Shown in pieces: positions 1 through 7,882 of a stretch of DNA of 64,000 bases (its first letter is position 1; every line of letters begins with the position of its first letter). Location: positions 558,001 through 622,000 of the forward strand of contig CAWBAO010000005.1 in assembly GCA_963786945.1 (NCBI GenBank), written 5' to 3'. The translations under genes were made by a program, and so were the position numbers. This DNA is from JADKCZ01 sp963786945. GTDB taxonomy: Bacteria > Myxococcota > Myxococcia > Myxococcales > Anaeromyxobacteraceae. A model generated the notes under the pieces. That model saw only the letters and a list, made by a program, of their open reading frames with translations. It did no database searches and was not told the DNA's origin.

Positions 1-694
1 CGTCGGGACCGGAGACGCGGATGCCGCCGGGACCAGCCACGGGGTCGGCGAGGACGGCGGCCAGCGCCGCGGGTGGCAGCCGCCCGGGGAGCTCGAAGTG
101 GAGCTCGATGTTGGCACCCTCGGGGGAGAGCAGCGGCAGCAGCTGGTGGCCCGGCGGCAGCGGCGAGCCCTCGGCGAAGGGCGACCGGCCGTCCAGGCCG
201 AGGTGGTCGGCGTAGGCCGGGGCGGGGGTGAACCCGCCCTCGAGGAGCGTGCGGGCGGCGGCCCAGATCCGGGCGGGAGCCACCAGCAGGTCGACGTCGC
301 TCTGGAGGCGGACGCCGAAGTAGCGCGGGGCGTGGACCGCGAGCCCGGTCCCCTTGAGCGCCAGGGCCTCGATGCCCGCCGCGGCCAGCAGCCGGCTGGC
401 CCGGCCGGCGGCGTGCAGCAGCGCGGCGTTCCGGGTGGCCACCTCCACCGCCCGGGCCCGCAGCCGCTCGAGGTGGGGCGCCGGCACCGCGCCGGCCACG
501 CCGGCGGCGTGGATCGAGTCGAAGAGGATGGCGCCGAGGAGGTGGGTCTCGGCGGCCGCCAGCAGGGCGTCCCAGTCGAGCGGCCGGGCCGCCAGCCCGC
601 GCAGCCGGGGCACGTCGAGGGCGCCGTGGAAGAGGGCGCCGAGCAGGAAGGCCCGCTCGGCGGGGAGGAGGGACGGGGGCGTGGTGGTGCCCAT
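1..694 (-). CDS. Nucleotidyltransferase family protein (NTP_transf_5-like), partial
   Basis: ATG at 694 on the minus strand opens a frame that stays open to the left edge, so about 231 codons are visible and the C-terminus is missing. Visible motifs are LALKG near residue 113, SDVDLLV near 133-138 and ELHFEL near 197, the pattern of the uncharacterised nucleotidyltransferase family PF14907. Members of that family recur in lasso-peptide-like gene clusters, where some are thought to modify the product; the substrate is unknown. The start lies 9 bp after the stop of the HPr-kinase-like gene, so the two are probably co-transcribed. Family assignment is by motif only and no function is proven. Confidence 0.75.
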   Translation of the reverse strand, partial: MGTTTPPSLLPAERAFLLGALFHGALDVPRLRGLAARPLDWDALLAAAETHLLGAILFDSIHAAGVAGAVPAPHLERLRARAVEVATRNAALLHAAGRASRLLAAAGIEALALKGTGLAVHAPRYFGVRLQSDVDLLVAPARIWAAARTLLEGGFTPAPAYADHLGLDGRSPFAEGSPLPPGHQLLPLLSPEGANIELHFELPGRLPPAALAAVLADPVAGPGGIRVSGPD

Positions 695-703
695 GCCGGG
701 ATC

Positions 704-1663
704 CTAGCCCGAGCCCGCCAGCGTCGCCTCGAGCCGGGCCACGGTGCCCGCCGCGTCGTCGAGCAGGTCGCGCCCCAGCGTGACGCGGAAGGCGCGGGCC
801 CCGTCCATCACCGCGGCCAGCCGGGCCCGCTGCTCGGTCGCGCCGGGCAGCGAGGAGGCGGCGAAGGCGCTGAGCGAGAGGAGCGCGCCGAGCCCCTCGG
901 CGCGGCTGGCCGGCTCCAGGGCGGTGGTGGCCCCGGGATCGATGCGAGGAAGGAGGACGAGGTCCGGCGACGGGGCGAACCAGCGGAAGCGGCCGGGGAA
1001 GGCGGCGGCGGCGTCGAGGTCGCCCTTGCCCGTGGTGGTGCGCGGTGGGCCAGCCTCCAGCCGCACGGCCCGGGCCGAGGCGGGGGTGAGGTGGAAGGGC
1101 CGTGGGAAGGCGAGCAGCGCGCCCCCCGGGCCGACCAGGACCACGTCGTCGCCGAGGAAGCCGTGGCCGGACGCCACCAGCGCCGTGGTGAGCGTGCTCT
1201 TGCCGGAGCCGCCGGTCCCGGCGATGAGCACCACCCGGCCCGCGGGCGACACGGTGGCGGCGGCGTGGAGGTGGATGAGGCCGTGGGAGCGGAGCGCCAG
1301 CGTCAGCCCCAGCATCAGGTCGATCTCGGCCACCTCCCGTGCCAGGGCGGTCGCGGCCGGGGCGATCCGGCCGTCGATCCGGTCGCCCCGCACCGAGACG
1401 CGCAGGCGCGTGGCCGGCCCCACCACCACCGGCACGCCGGCGTCGAGGTGGACGGAGAGGTGGCCGTGGGTGAAGAGGGGGGGGCCGGGCGGGGGCGGGA
1501 GCGGCTCGCCGGCCAGCTCGAGCTCGATGGTCAGCGCCGGGCGGCGCCAGTCCTCGGCCGGCGGGAACCCGGCCAGCAGCAGCGCGCCGGGATCGACCGG
1601 CGGATCTCCCGGCAGCGACGACCGGGTCTGGACCGTCAGGTGGTGGAGGGCGAAGGCCGGCAC
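704..1663 (-). CDS. HPr kinase-like serine kinase of a RiPP cluster
   Basis: About 319 residues from a GTG at 1663, 8 bp after the stop of the preceding gene. A P-loop GTGGSGKST lies near residues 149-157, followed by LGDD near 170-173, both typical of the HPr kinase/phosphorylase C-terminal fold. The classical HprK N-terminal domain is not recognisable. In paeninodin-type lasso clusters such kinases phosphorylate the precursor peptide on a C-terminal serine, and the same role is plausible here because the gene sits between a PqqD-bearing peptidase and a nucleotidyltransferase. A role on sugar-PTS HPr is less likely, since no PTS gene is nearby. The substrate is inferred from context only. 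Confidence 0.8.
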   Translation of the reverse strand: MPAFALHHLTVQTRSSLPGDPPVDPGALLLAGFPPAEDWRRPALTIELELAGEPLPPPPGPPLFTHGHLSVHLDAGVPVVVGPATRLRVSVRGDRIDGRIAPAATALAREVAEIDLMLGLTLALRSHGLIHLHAAATVSPAGRVVLIAGTGGSGKSTLTTALVASGHGFLGDDVVLVGPGGALLAFPRPFHLTPASARAVRLEAGPPRTTTGKGDLDAAAAFPGRFRWFAPSPDLVLLPRIDPGATTALEPASRAEGLGALLSLSAFAASSLPGATEQRARLAAVMDGARAFRVTLGRDLLDDAAGTVARLEATLAGSG

Positions 1664-1671
1664 GAGTCGGT

Positions 1672-2373
1672 TCAGCCGCGGCTGGTGACCAGCGACTCGC
1701 GGGCCAGGTCGGCCAGCAGGGCCTCGACGTCGGCCCGGACCCGCGCCGGGTCGGTGCCGGGGAAGGAGGCCGCCAGTTGCCGCGCCAGCTCGGAGGCGTC
1801 CCGCACCCCGCCGCCCAGCAGCTTCCAGGCCTGCACGCCGGTGGCGTTGAGCGTGAAGTAGAAGCGGGTCTGGAGGTGGAGCAGCACGCCGGTGCCGTCC
1901 TGCAGCTCGGTGAGCACGACGTCCTGGTTCCGCTCGATTCCATTCACGGTGGTGGGCTCCTTGCGCGGGCGCAGCATAGCCGGGTCGACGGGCCAGGCGT
2001 AGGCCACCGCGAAGGACTCGCCGGGTCCGGGCGCCCCCACGATGGTGCGCCCCTCCCGCTCCAGCCAGGCGTGCGCCTGCAGCTGGCCGCGATCCTTCCT
2101 GACGCCGATGACGAAGCGCACCTCCTGGCCGGCCGCGCGCAGCAGCGCGTAGCTGCCCAGCGCTCGGTAGAGGCAGGTGGTGGGCCAGAAGCGGAGCGGC
2201 CGGAAGATCCGCTCGGCCAGTCGCGCCGGGTCGTCGCCGGGTGGCGGCGCGACGCCGGGCTGGTCGAGCGAGGCCAGCAGCTCGGGGAGGGGGCGGCGCC
2301 TCACCAGGAGCGGCAGCATCGCCCTCAGCGCCAGCCCCGTCGCGCGCTGGCGAAGCCGGTGGAGCGGCGTCAT
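1672..2373 (-). CDS. Transglutaminase-like leader peptidase (lasso B2-like) fused to PqqD/RRE domain
   Basis: A 233-residue protein whose ATG directly abuts the TAG of the upstream gene. Residues about 55-115 match the lasso B2 (PF13471) transglutaminase-like fold: Cys67 in TTCLYRAL and His101 in AHAWLE. The third triad position, Asp in typical members about 12 residues after His, appears to be Gly113. Residues about 140-230 are a PqqD-like peptide-recognition domain, with the LNATGVQAW motif and a helical end around ADVEALLADLA. In known lasso systems the recognition domain is N-terminal or a separate B1 protein; here it is C-terminal. The expected role is binding the leader of the small ORF at 3361-3531 and cleaving it. 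Confidence 0.85.
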   Translation of the reverse strand: MTPLHRLRQRATGLALRAMLPLLVRRRPLPELLASLDQPGVAPPPGDDPARLAERIFRPLRFWPTTCLYRALGSYALLRAAGQEVRFVIGVRKDRGQLQAHAWLEREGRTIVGAPGPGESFAVAYAWPVDPAMLRPRKEPTTVNGIERNQDVVLTELQDGTGVLLHLQTRFYFTLNATGVQAWKLLGGGVRDASELARQLAASFPGTDPARVRADVEALLADLARESLVTSRG

Positions 2374-3361
2374 CTAGCGTGCGAAGGCGGCGGCGAAGGC
2401 CTGGCCGGGGCAGCTGGTGAGCTGCCGCTTCACGGCGCCGCTGGCGTAGTCGAGCAGGAAGAGGATCATAGCCGCCGTCGGCGTTGCGGCGCGAGACGGC
2501 CACCGAGCTGGTGCCCGCGTCCACCGCCGGATCGGCCTCGTTGGCCGAGGAGATGACGCGCACGTCCCCGCTGGCGAGGTCCCAGGCCGCCAGCTCGGTG
2601 GGCTGGGGGACGGCGCCGGCGCTGGCGTGGCGGGCGTAGACCAGGGACCGGCCATCTCCCGAGAGGTCGAACTTGCTGGAGATCGCGGAGCCGGTGGTGA
2701 CGGGGACCTCCGCGCTGCCGTCCGGGCCGATCGAGCGGATCTCGGCGCTTCCCGTCTGGTAGGAGAGGTAGTAGATGGCGGTGCCGTCGCCGGACCACCT
2801 CGGGAGCGTGGCCGCGGCGGGATCGTGCGTGACCCTCAGCACGTCGCCGCCGGCGGCCGGCACCGTGAAGACGTCGCTCCAGCCCGGGTAGGCCGGGAGG
2901 CTCCCCTCGAAGGCGATGGTGGCGCCGTCCGGAGAGACGGCCGGCGTGGCTGCGGCCAGCACGGGGCCGTCGGGAGGAGGGAACGGGGACGGGGTGTCGA
3001 GGCCGGTCTCCGCGCCGGTCAGGAGGTCGAGGACGTAGAGCCGGTTCAGGCCGCCCCTGGTGCTCGCGTAGACCAGCTTCGTACCGCCCGGGAAGAAGGC
3101 GGGGCCGCCGTAGAAGGCGTCGCCGGTGGTGACCCGCTGCGTGCAGCTCCCATCCGGCTTGCCGATGAAGAGGGCCGGGCTGGAGGTGCCCTCCCGGGTG
3201 AAGGCGTAGGCCAACCAGCCGGCACCGGGCGCGCAGCCGGCCGGGCGCGCCGTCGACGCCGGGTAGCCGTCGGCCTGGCAGGCGGAGGGGCTGGCTGGAT
3301 CGGCGCAGCCGGCCACGGCCGCCCCGAGCAGGAGGGCGAGCGAGCAGCGCCCCACGGACAC
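2374..3361 (-). CDS. TolB-like beta-propeller lipoprotein (frameshifted)
   Basis: Starts at GTG 3361, overlapping the stop of the preceding small ORF by one base; a second GTG lies at 3355. The N-terminus is a lipoprotein signal ending in VAGC. The body has repeated propeller strands such as LVYASTRGG, AVSPDGATIAF, PRWSGDGTAIYYL and DLSGDGRSLVYARH, as in TolB/WD40-like PD40 repeats. Near 2463 one extra base breaks the frame; removing it joins the body to an end reading LLDYASGAVKRQLTSC and gives about 328 residues. It is probably an outer-membrane-anchored periplasmic or surface protein. Its place between the precursor-like ORF and the peptidase suggests a role in export, immunity or use of the product, which is speculative. 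Confidence 0.7.
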
Positions 3362-3531
3362 TAGGGGTGCCCGATCGTGCAGCCCGGAGATCCGGGGACG
3401 CACGCGCCGCTGAAGAGGGTCACCTGGGCGAGCGCCTGCTTGCCGCCGAGGCGGGGCGGCTCGTAGGGGAGCGGCGCGGCGGCGGCCGTCGTCGGGTCGG
3501 GCTTGTTCGGAGTCGTGGCTGGCGTGTGCAT
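3361..3531 (-). CDS. Putative RiPP precursor peptide with lasso-type leader
   Basis: A 56-residue ORF from ATG 3531, 18 bp after the stop of the upstream lipoprotein gene and overlapping the next start by one base. An in-frame stop at 3552 leaves this as the only ATG. Residues 23-38 carry Tyr23, Pro26, Leu28, Val37 and Thr38, the spacing of the lasso leader motif YxxPxLxxxGxxxx(L/V)T bound by PqqD-like domains; only the middle Gly differs (Gln32). If Thr38 is the penultimate leader residue, the core is about residues 40-56, with Cys44 and Cys51, several Gly/Ser/Pro and no Asp or Glu. It cannot close a classical lasso ring, so another modification is likely. The ribosome-binding site is weak. 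Confidence 0.75.
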   Translation of the reverse strand: MHTPATTPNKPDPTTAAAAPLPYEPPRLGGKQALAQVTLFSGACVPGSPGCTIGHP

Positions 3532-3549
3532 GTGGGCTCGTCGGCGAGG

Positions 3550-4546
3550 CTACGGCCTCACGACCTGGAAGTACCTGGTGGTGATGGCTCCGTAGGACGT
3601 CGTGAAGCTCCCCGGCTGACGAAACGCGGCTTCGATGGTCCACTGGTACCAGGTGCCGGCGTTCAAGGTCCGGCTGTAGCTGGTCCTGGTGATCGTCCTC
3701 CGATAGAGCTGGGTCGTGCAGTTGGCCGGGTCGTAGGTCGGGCCCGTGCCGCAGCTGCGGATGGTCAGGCGGGCGCCACGCCCGGTCGGGCGTGCAACCA
3801 CGAAGCCTTCGGGGTTGCTCCCATCGGCGAGCGGGTCGTTGGTCCAGCGGAAGGTCACGCTGATGGTGCTGCCCCCTCCGGTGTGGATGACCGGCACGTC
3901 GGCGGGCGCGACGATGGTGGGAGGCTGCGGGATGACCTCGGCCCAGAGAATCGCCGGAGAACCAGTAGGGGCTGTTGTCGGGCAGGTTCATGGACCACTG
4001 CACCGACCTGTTGATGGCGCTCGGGGCCGCGCCGGCGTTGAGCGGCTGGTAGAGGTAGAGCCCGACGTAAGGGGTGGGCGGGGCGACGGCGCCGGGCGTG
4101 GCGACGCTGCAGAAGGTCGGCCCGGTGCTCTTGGAGGTGATGCGCGCGTAGACGTTTCGCAGCTGCTCGGTGAAGCCGGAGCGGACGTCGACGTCGGCGA
4201 TCATGACGTACGGCACGCCGGTGTCGCAGCCGGCCGGGTAGCCGATGCCGCCCGAGGCGAACGTGACGCTGGCGCCGTAGACCTGGGCCGTGCCGGTGGT
4301 GACGGTGGCGGCGTTGCCGTCGGCGTCCTCGGTGATCTGCCCGATGGCGGCCTGGGGCCCCATGAAGATCTGGAGCCGGCCGGTGGCCGGATCGGCCACG
4401 CCGGTGAACGAGACCGGCTGCAGGTTCGGCGCCGGGAAGGGCTCACCGGAGGGCTGCGAGGAGGAGCCGGGCTCGGGCACGGCGCCGCAGGCCGCCAGGC
4501 CAGCGACCAGGGCCAGCGTGAGCATGCGGGCAGCGAAGCGGTTCAT
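3550..4546 (-). CDS. Lipoprotein of unknown function, paralogue 1 (frameshifted)
   Basis: ATG 4546 opens a lipoprotein signal ending in LAAC. After a Ser/Pro-rich linker the sequence closely parallels the next gene upstream: FTEQLRNVYAR, LYLYQPLNAG, VQW-MNLPDNS and NPEGFVV are shared. An extra base near 3950 breaks the frame after WFSG; removing it gives DLWAEVIP, matching the paralogue, and a protein of about 331 residues ending in RYFQVVRP. I recognise no named domain; a beta-sandwich is likely from the alternating hydrophobic pattern. It is the gene immediately before the precursor-like ORF, so it probably belongs to the same operon. Confidence 0.7.
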
Positions 4547-4618
4547 GCCGGGGATCCCTCGGTGTGGTGCGAGCCTGCGAGCTTGCGCCTCGTCAACAGC
4601 GAGAGGGTACCCCGCAGG

Positions 4619-4647
4619 GAAGTGCCCTGCAACTTCATGGACGTAGG
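4619..4647 (-). promoter_or_regulatory. Duplicated upstream element, copy 1
   Basis: About 29 bp lying 73 bp before the start of lipoprotein paralogue 1 is nearly repeated 67 bp before paralogue 2. On the minus strand the shared part reads GAAGTTGCAGGG followed by ACTTCC, with GAAGT and ACTTC as inverted arms around an 8-base centre. This could be a regulator site or an mRNA hairpin. TTGCA resembles a sigma-54 -12 box, but I see no matching -24 element. Confidence 0.45.
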
Positions 4648-4681
4648 CGGACTTTGGCACTGGAGAGGCGTCAGGGACCGG

Positions 4682-5704
4682 TCAGGGCGTGACCAGGACG
4701 TAGATGGTCGTGGACCAGTCGGAGGCGAAGTATCGGGTCGGGTCGGTGCCGATCGTGAACGAGGGCCTGGCCTGGAAGCGGTACCAGAGGCCTGCTCCCG
4801 CCGTGGGCAGCGAGATGGTCAGGGGTGAGGCCTGGGCGTCACCCGAGGCCTCGACCACCGTGCACTGGGCGTCGATGACCGGATCGGTGGAGAGGACCTG
4901 CGTGTTGCAGCGCGTGAGGACGTACTGGGCGCTGCCGAGCGGCCGCGGGACCACGAAGCCCTCGGGGTTGGTGCCGTCGGCCAGGGCATCCTTGGTCCAG
5001 GCGAACGTGACCCTCGCCTTGCCGCTGTTCCCCGGGGCGGCGTAGACGGTGCCGGAGGGAGGTGAGAACCCCGTCAGGGGTCCAGGGATGACCTCGGCCC
5101 AGATCTCGCCGGTGAACCAGAAGGCGCTGTTGTCGGGCAGGTTCATGGCCCACTGGACCGATCGCCTGGCGGCGCCCGGGCTCGGGCCGGCGTTGAGCGG
5201 CTGGTAGAGGTAGAGGCCGAAGTTGCCGCCGAGCTCGGTGGCGAACCCGGGAGGCGGGGTGGTCGTGGTGCAGAAGGAGGAGCCGCCGCTCACGGTCGTC
5301 ATCCTGGCGTAGACGTTGCGGAGCTGCTCGGTGAAGCCGGAGAAGACCTCCACGTCGGCCGTCATGACCAGCGGGGCGGCCGGGTTGCACGCCGCCGGGT
5401 AGAGCGCATTGCTCGAGGCGTAGGCGACGTTGGTGCCGTACACCTGGACGGTGCTGGCGGCGACGGTGAGGACGTTGCCGTCCGCGCTCTCCGGGATCCT
5501 GGCGAGGGCGGCCTGCGGGGCCGCGGTGATCTGGAGCCGGCCGGTGGTCGGGCTGGCGATGCCGGTGAAGGAGATCCGCTGCAGGCTCGGCGCCGGGAAG
5601 GGTCCGCCCGGCGGGGACGACGGCTCGCCCTGGGGCGCGCCGCAGGCGGCCAGGCCGCCCGACAGGGCCACGACCAGCATGGCGGAAGCGCAGCGGTTCA
5701 ACAT
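4682..5704 (-). CDS. Lipoprotein of unknown function, paralogue 2
   Basis: An intact 340-residue protein from ATG 5704. Its N-terminal signal ends in LAAC, so it should be lipidated and exported. It is the full-length guide for the frameshifted neighbour: both share the order PFPAP, FTG, FTEQLRNVYAR, LYLYQPLNAG, MNLPDNS, NPEGFVV and a C-terminal strand around WYRFQARP or WYQWTIEA. Tandem duplication within the same locus is the simplest origin. No catalytic motif or named family is recognised. Co-location with the RiPP-like genes is the only functional hint. Confidence 0.75.
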   Translation of the reverse strand: MLNRCASAMLVVALSGGLAACGAPQGEPSSPPGGPFPAPSLQRISFTGIASPTTGRLQITAAPQAALARIPESADGNVLTVAASTVQVYGTNVAYASSNALYPAACNPAAPLVMTADVEVFSGFTEQLRNVYARMTTVSGGSSFCTTTTPPPGFATELGGNFGLYLYQPLNAGPSPGAARRSVQWAMNLPDNSAFWFTGEIWAEVIPGPLTGFSPPSGTVYAAPGNSGKARVTFAWTKDALADGTNPEGFVVPRPLGSAQYVLTRCNTQVLSTDPVIDAQCTVVEASGDAQASPLTISLPTAGAGLWYRFQARPSFTIGTDPTRYFASDWSTTIYVLVTP

Positions 5705-5770
5705 GGGGTCTCCTCGGTGCCGGTGCTCGCCGCCCACGGCGACCTGTCAGCTGCGAGCGTGCCCGAACCG

Positions 5771-5800
5771 GAAGTCCCCTGCAACTTCACGGAGTGTAGG
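5771..5800 (-). promoter_or_regulatory. Duplicated upstream element, copy 2
   Basis: Second copy of the element described at 4619, lying 67 bp before the start of lipoprotein paralogue 2. The GAAGT/ACTTC arms and TTGCAGGG centre are conserved, while the flanks diverge, which suggests selection on this block. The rest of 5705-5900 shows nothing else I can name. Confidence 0.45.
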
Positions 5801-5900
5801 GTCCTCACCCACTCTGCCCGGGAAGGGCCGGCCCGAGGGGCACGGCGACGCCGGCACGCCCGGCTCCAGCAGGCCCCGGCCTCGAGGCTCGACCGCCCGC

Positions 5901-7293
5901 TCAGGCCGCCGCGATGGGCTGGAGGCAGAGCGCCTGGTTGAGCGCCGCGATGGCCTTCTTGTAGTCGGCCCGGTCGATGACGAACTGCATGTTGATCTGC
6001 CGCAGCGACTGCGACACGCAGTTGACGTTGATGCCGCTCTCGCGCCAGCACGTTGGCCGCCCGGGCCAGCACGCCGGGGATGGCGATGTTGGAGCCGATG
6101 ACGCAGACCACCGCGGCCGGCACCACCGAGACCAGCTCGTAGGTGTTCTCCAGCTCCTCGATGAAGCTGGGGGTGGCCGACTTCTCCCAGATGACGTGGG
6201 TGATCGAGTTCGCGTTGGTGGCCTTGAGGATGTAGGAGACGCCGTGGCGCTGGAAGATCTGCATCAGCCCCAGGTCGAAGCCGACGGTGCCGACCATGCT
6301 CGGGTCGTGGATCTCGACGATGGTCACCCTGGGCGTGCCGGCGATCACCTCGATGCGGGCCTGCTTGCCCACGTAGTCCTTGGTGATGAGCGTGCCCGGG
6401 TGGTCGGGCTCGAAGGTGTTCTTGAGCCGGATGGAGATGCCGGCCAGCTCCATGGGCTTGGCGGCCTTGGGGTGGATGGCCTCCATGCCGACGTCGGCCA
6501 GCTGGTCGGCCACGTCGTAGTTGGTGTTGCCCACCACCACGGTGTTGCCGGCGCCGACGATCTCCGGGTCGGCCGAGGAGAGGTGGAACTCCTTGTGGAT
6601 GACCGCCTCGTCGGCCTTCAGCTCGACGGCCACCTTGCTGAAGGTCACCTCCGAGTAGCCGCGGTCGAACTCCCGCATGATGCCCTCGACGCCCTTGGTG
6701 TAGCCGGTGACCACCACCACCTGCCGCGAGAGGTCCACGCCCTTGAAGGACTCGTGGATCCGCTCGTCGATGGTGAGCGGCTCGTCGTCGTCGAAGCCGG
6801 AGAGATCGAGCAGCAGCGCCGGGATCCCCTTGGCCTTGAGGATCTCCACGCTGTTGAAGGCGGAGTGGGCCTCGCCGATGGCGGCCAGCATCTCGCGCCC
6901 GGCCAGCAGGACGTTCTCGCGCTTCAGGTAGCCCGAGGCCAGCACGTGGCGCATCGAGTCCAGGTACTCCTTGAGCACCGACATGCGCTGCACGATGAAG
7001 CCGTCGGCCACCGCCAGCGGCAGGCCGATGGGCACCAGCCCCTTGTTGATCTCCTTGAGCCTGCCGGTCAGGGCATCGAGCGCGCCGGCGTAGTCGCCGC
7101 CGGCGGCGAACTTGGCGTAGACCCCCTGCTCGCCGGTCTTCTTGTGCTCGAGCAGCTGGTTGGTCACGCCGGCGTAGGCGGAGACCACGTAGACCCGCCC
7201 GAAGACGTGCTTCGGGTCGCGCAGCATGATGTTCTTGATGACGTCCTCGAAGTGCGACATCGAGGTGCCGCCGATCTTCTCGACGGTGATCAT
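5901..7293 (-). CDS. lysC: Aspartate kinase (frameshifted near the 3' end)
   Basis: Phosphorylates aspartate as the first step to lysine, threonine and methionine. ATG 7293 opens VEKIGGTSM, the N-terminal kinase motif; a long kinase domain follows, then ACT-type regulatory sequence with GTVGFDLGLMQIF and SNIAIPGVLARA. After VLAR the frame is lost because two bases of a GCGC run (about 6041-6044) appear to be missing. Restoring them gives ESGINVN and an end DYKKAIAALNQALCLQP, for about 464 residues and a TGA at 5901. The early region, with VSAYAGVTNQLLEHKKTGEQGVY, resembles the aspartokinase subgroup found with ectoine genes, but no ectoine genes are present here. Confidence 0.9.
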
Positions 7294-7421
7294 GGTGTGG
7301 CCTCCGTCCCGGGCGGGGGTGGTCGCGTTGGGGGGCAAGAAATAATCACGTTTTCCATCCCGTGGCCACCGCCCTGACGCCGCACCCGGGGCTCGCCCGG
7401 ATTCTTGCTCCGCACCGGGGC

Positions 7422-7826
7422 ATGGCCCACCGGCTGGCCCTGGTCGTCGCCCTCGTCCCGCTGCTCCTGGCCGCGCCGTCGCGGGGGTGGCTCCGCCCCG
7501 CGCCGCGCCCGGCGGGCTGCGCCGCGGTCACCCGCGGGGAGCCGCCCCGCCACTGGCTGGCCTGCCTGCCCGGGCCGGCCTGGCCGAGCCGGCCGCTGGC
7601 GGACGAGGAGCGGCTGCTGCTCGGCCTGCCGCTCGACCTGAACACGGCCCGGCCCGAGGCGCTGGCCTTCGTGCCCGGCCTGAGCCGCCGGCTGGCGGTC
7701 GCCGTGGCGGCCGATCGGACGGCGCGCGGACGGTTCGGGAGCGTCGACGAGCTGCGCCGGGTCGGCGGCATCGGGGAGAGGCGGCTGGCGCAGGCACGGG
7801 GCGCGCTCGAGGTGGCGCCGCCATAG
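7422..7826 (+). CDS. Helix-hairpin-helix (ComEA-like) protein
   Basis: About 134 residues from ATG 7422; a GTG at 7362 in the same frame is an alternative. The N-terminus is a hydrophobic signal or anchor (VVALVPLLLAAP). The C-terminal half has LNTARPEALAFVPGL and VGGIGERRLAQARGAL, the paired helix-hairpin-helix pattern of ComEA-type DNA-binding domains. ComEA binds incoming DNA during natural transformation, but this protein is shorter and more divergent, and no other competence gene is visible. A general exported DNA-binding role is the safest call. It is transcribed away from lysC. Confidence 0.65.
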   Translation: MAHRLALVVALVPLLLAAPSRGWLRPAPRPAGCAAVTRGEPPRHWLACLPGPAWPSRPLADEERLLLGLPLDLNTARPEALAFVPGLSRRLAVAVAADRTARGRFGSVDELRRVGGIGERRLAQARGALEVAPP

Positions 7827-7882
7827 CGCGCCGGCGCCGCGCCGGGGTAAAGAGGGAGTCCCTGGGGGCCGGAGGCGGTGTC

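Noticed and set aside
98..1861. A 587-codon plus-strand frame over the RiPP genes
   Set aside because: It is Gly/Arg-rich shadow coding opposite the nucleotidyltransferase and kinase genes, which have clear motifs.
4619..4647. Sigma-54 promoter before the lipoproteins
   Set aside because: A TTGCA -12-like box is present, but no GG at -24 with proper spacing.
704..4660. A single 1318-codon open frame on the minus strand
   Set aside because: It is a chance join across several genes: only its two ends and a middle part match real proteins in that frame, while stops, starts and paralogue comparison show separate genes with indels.
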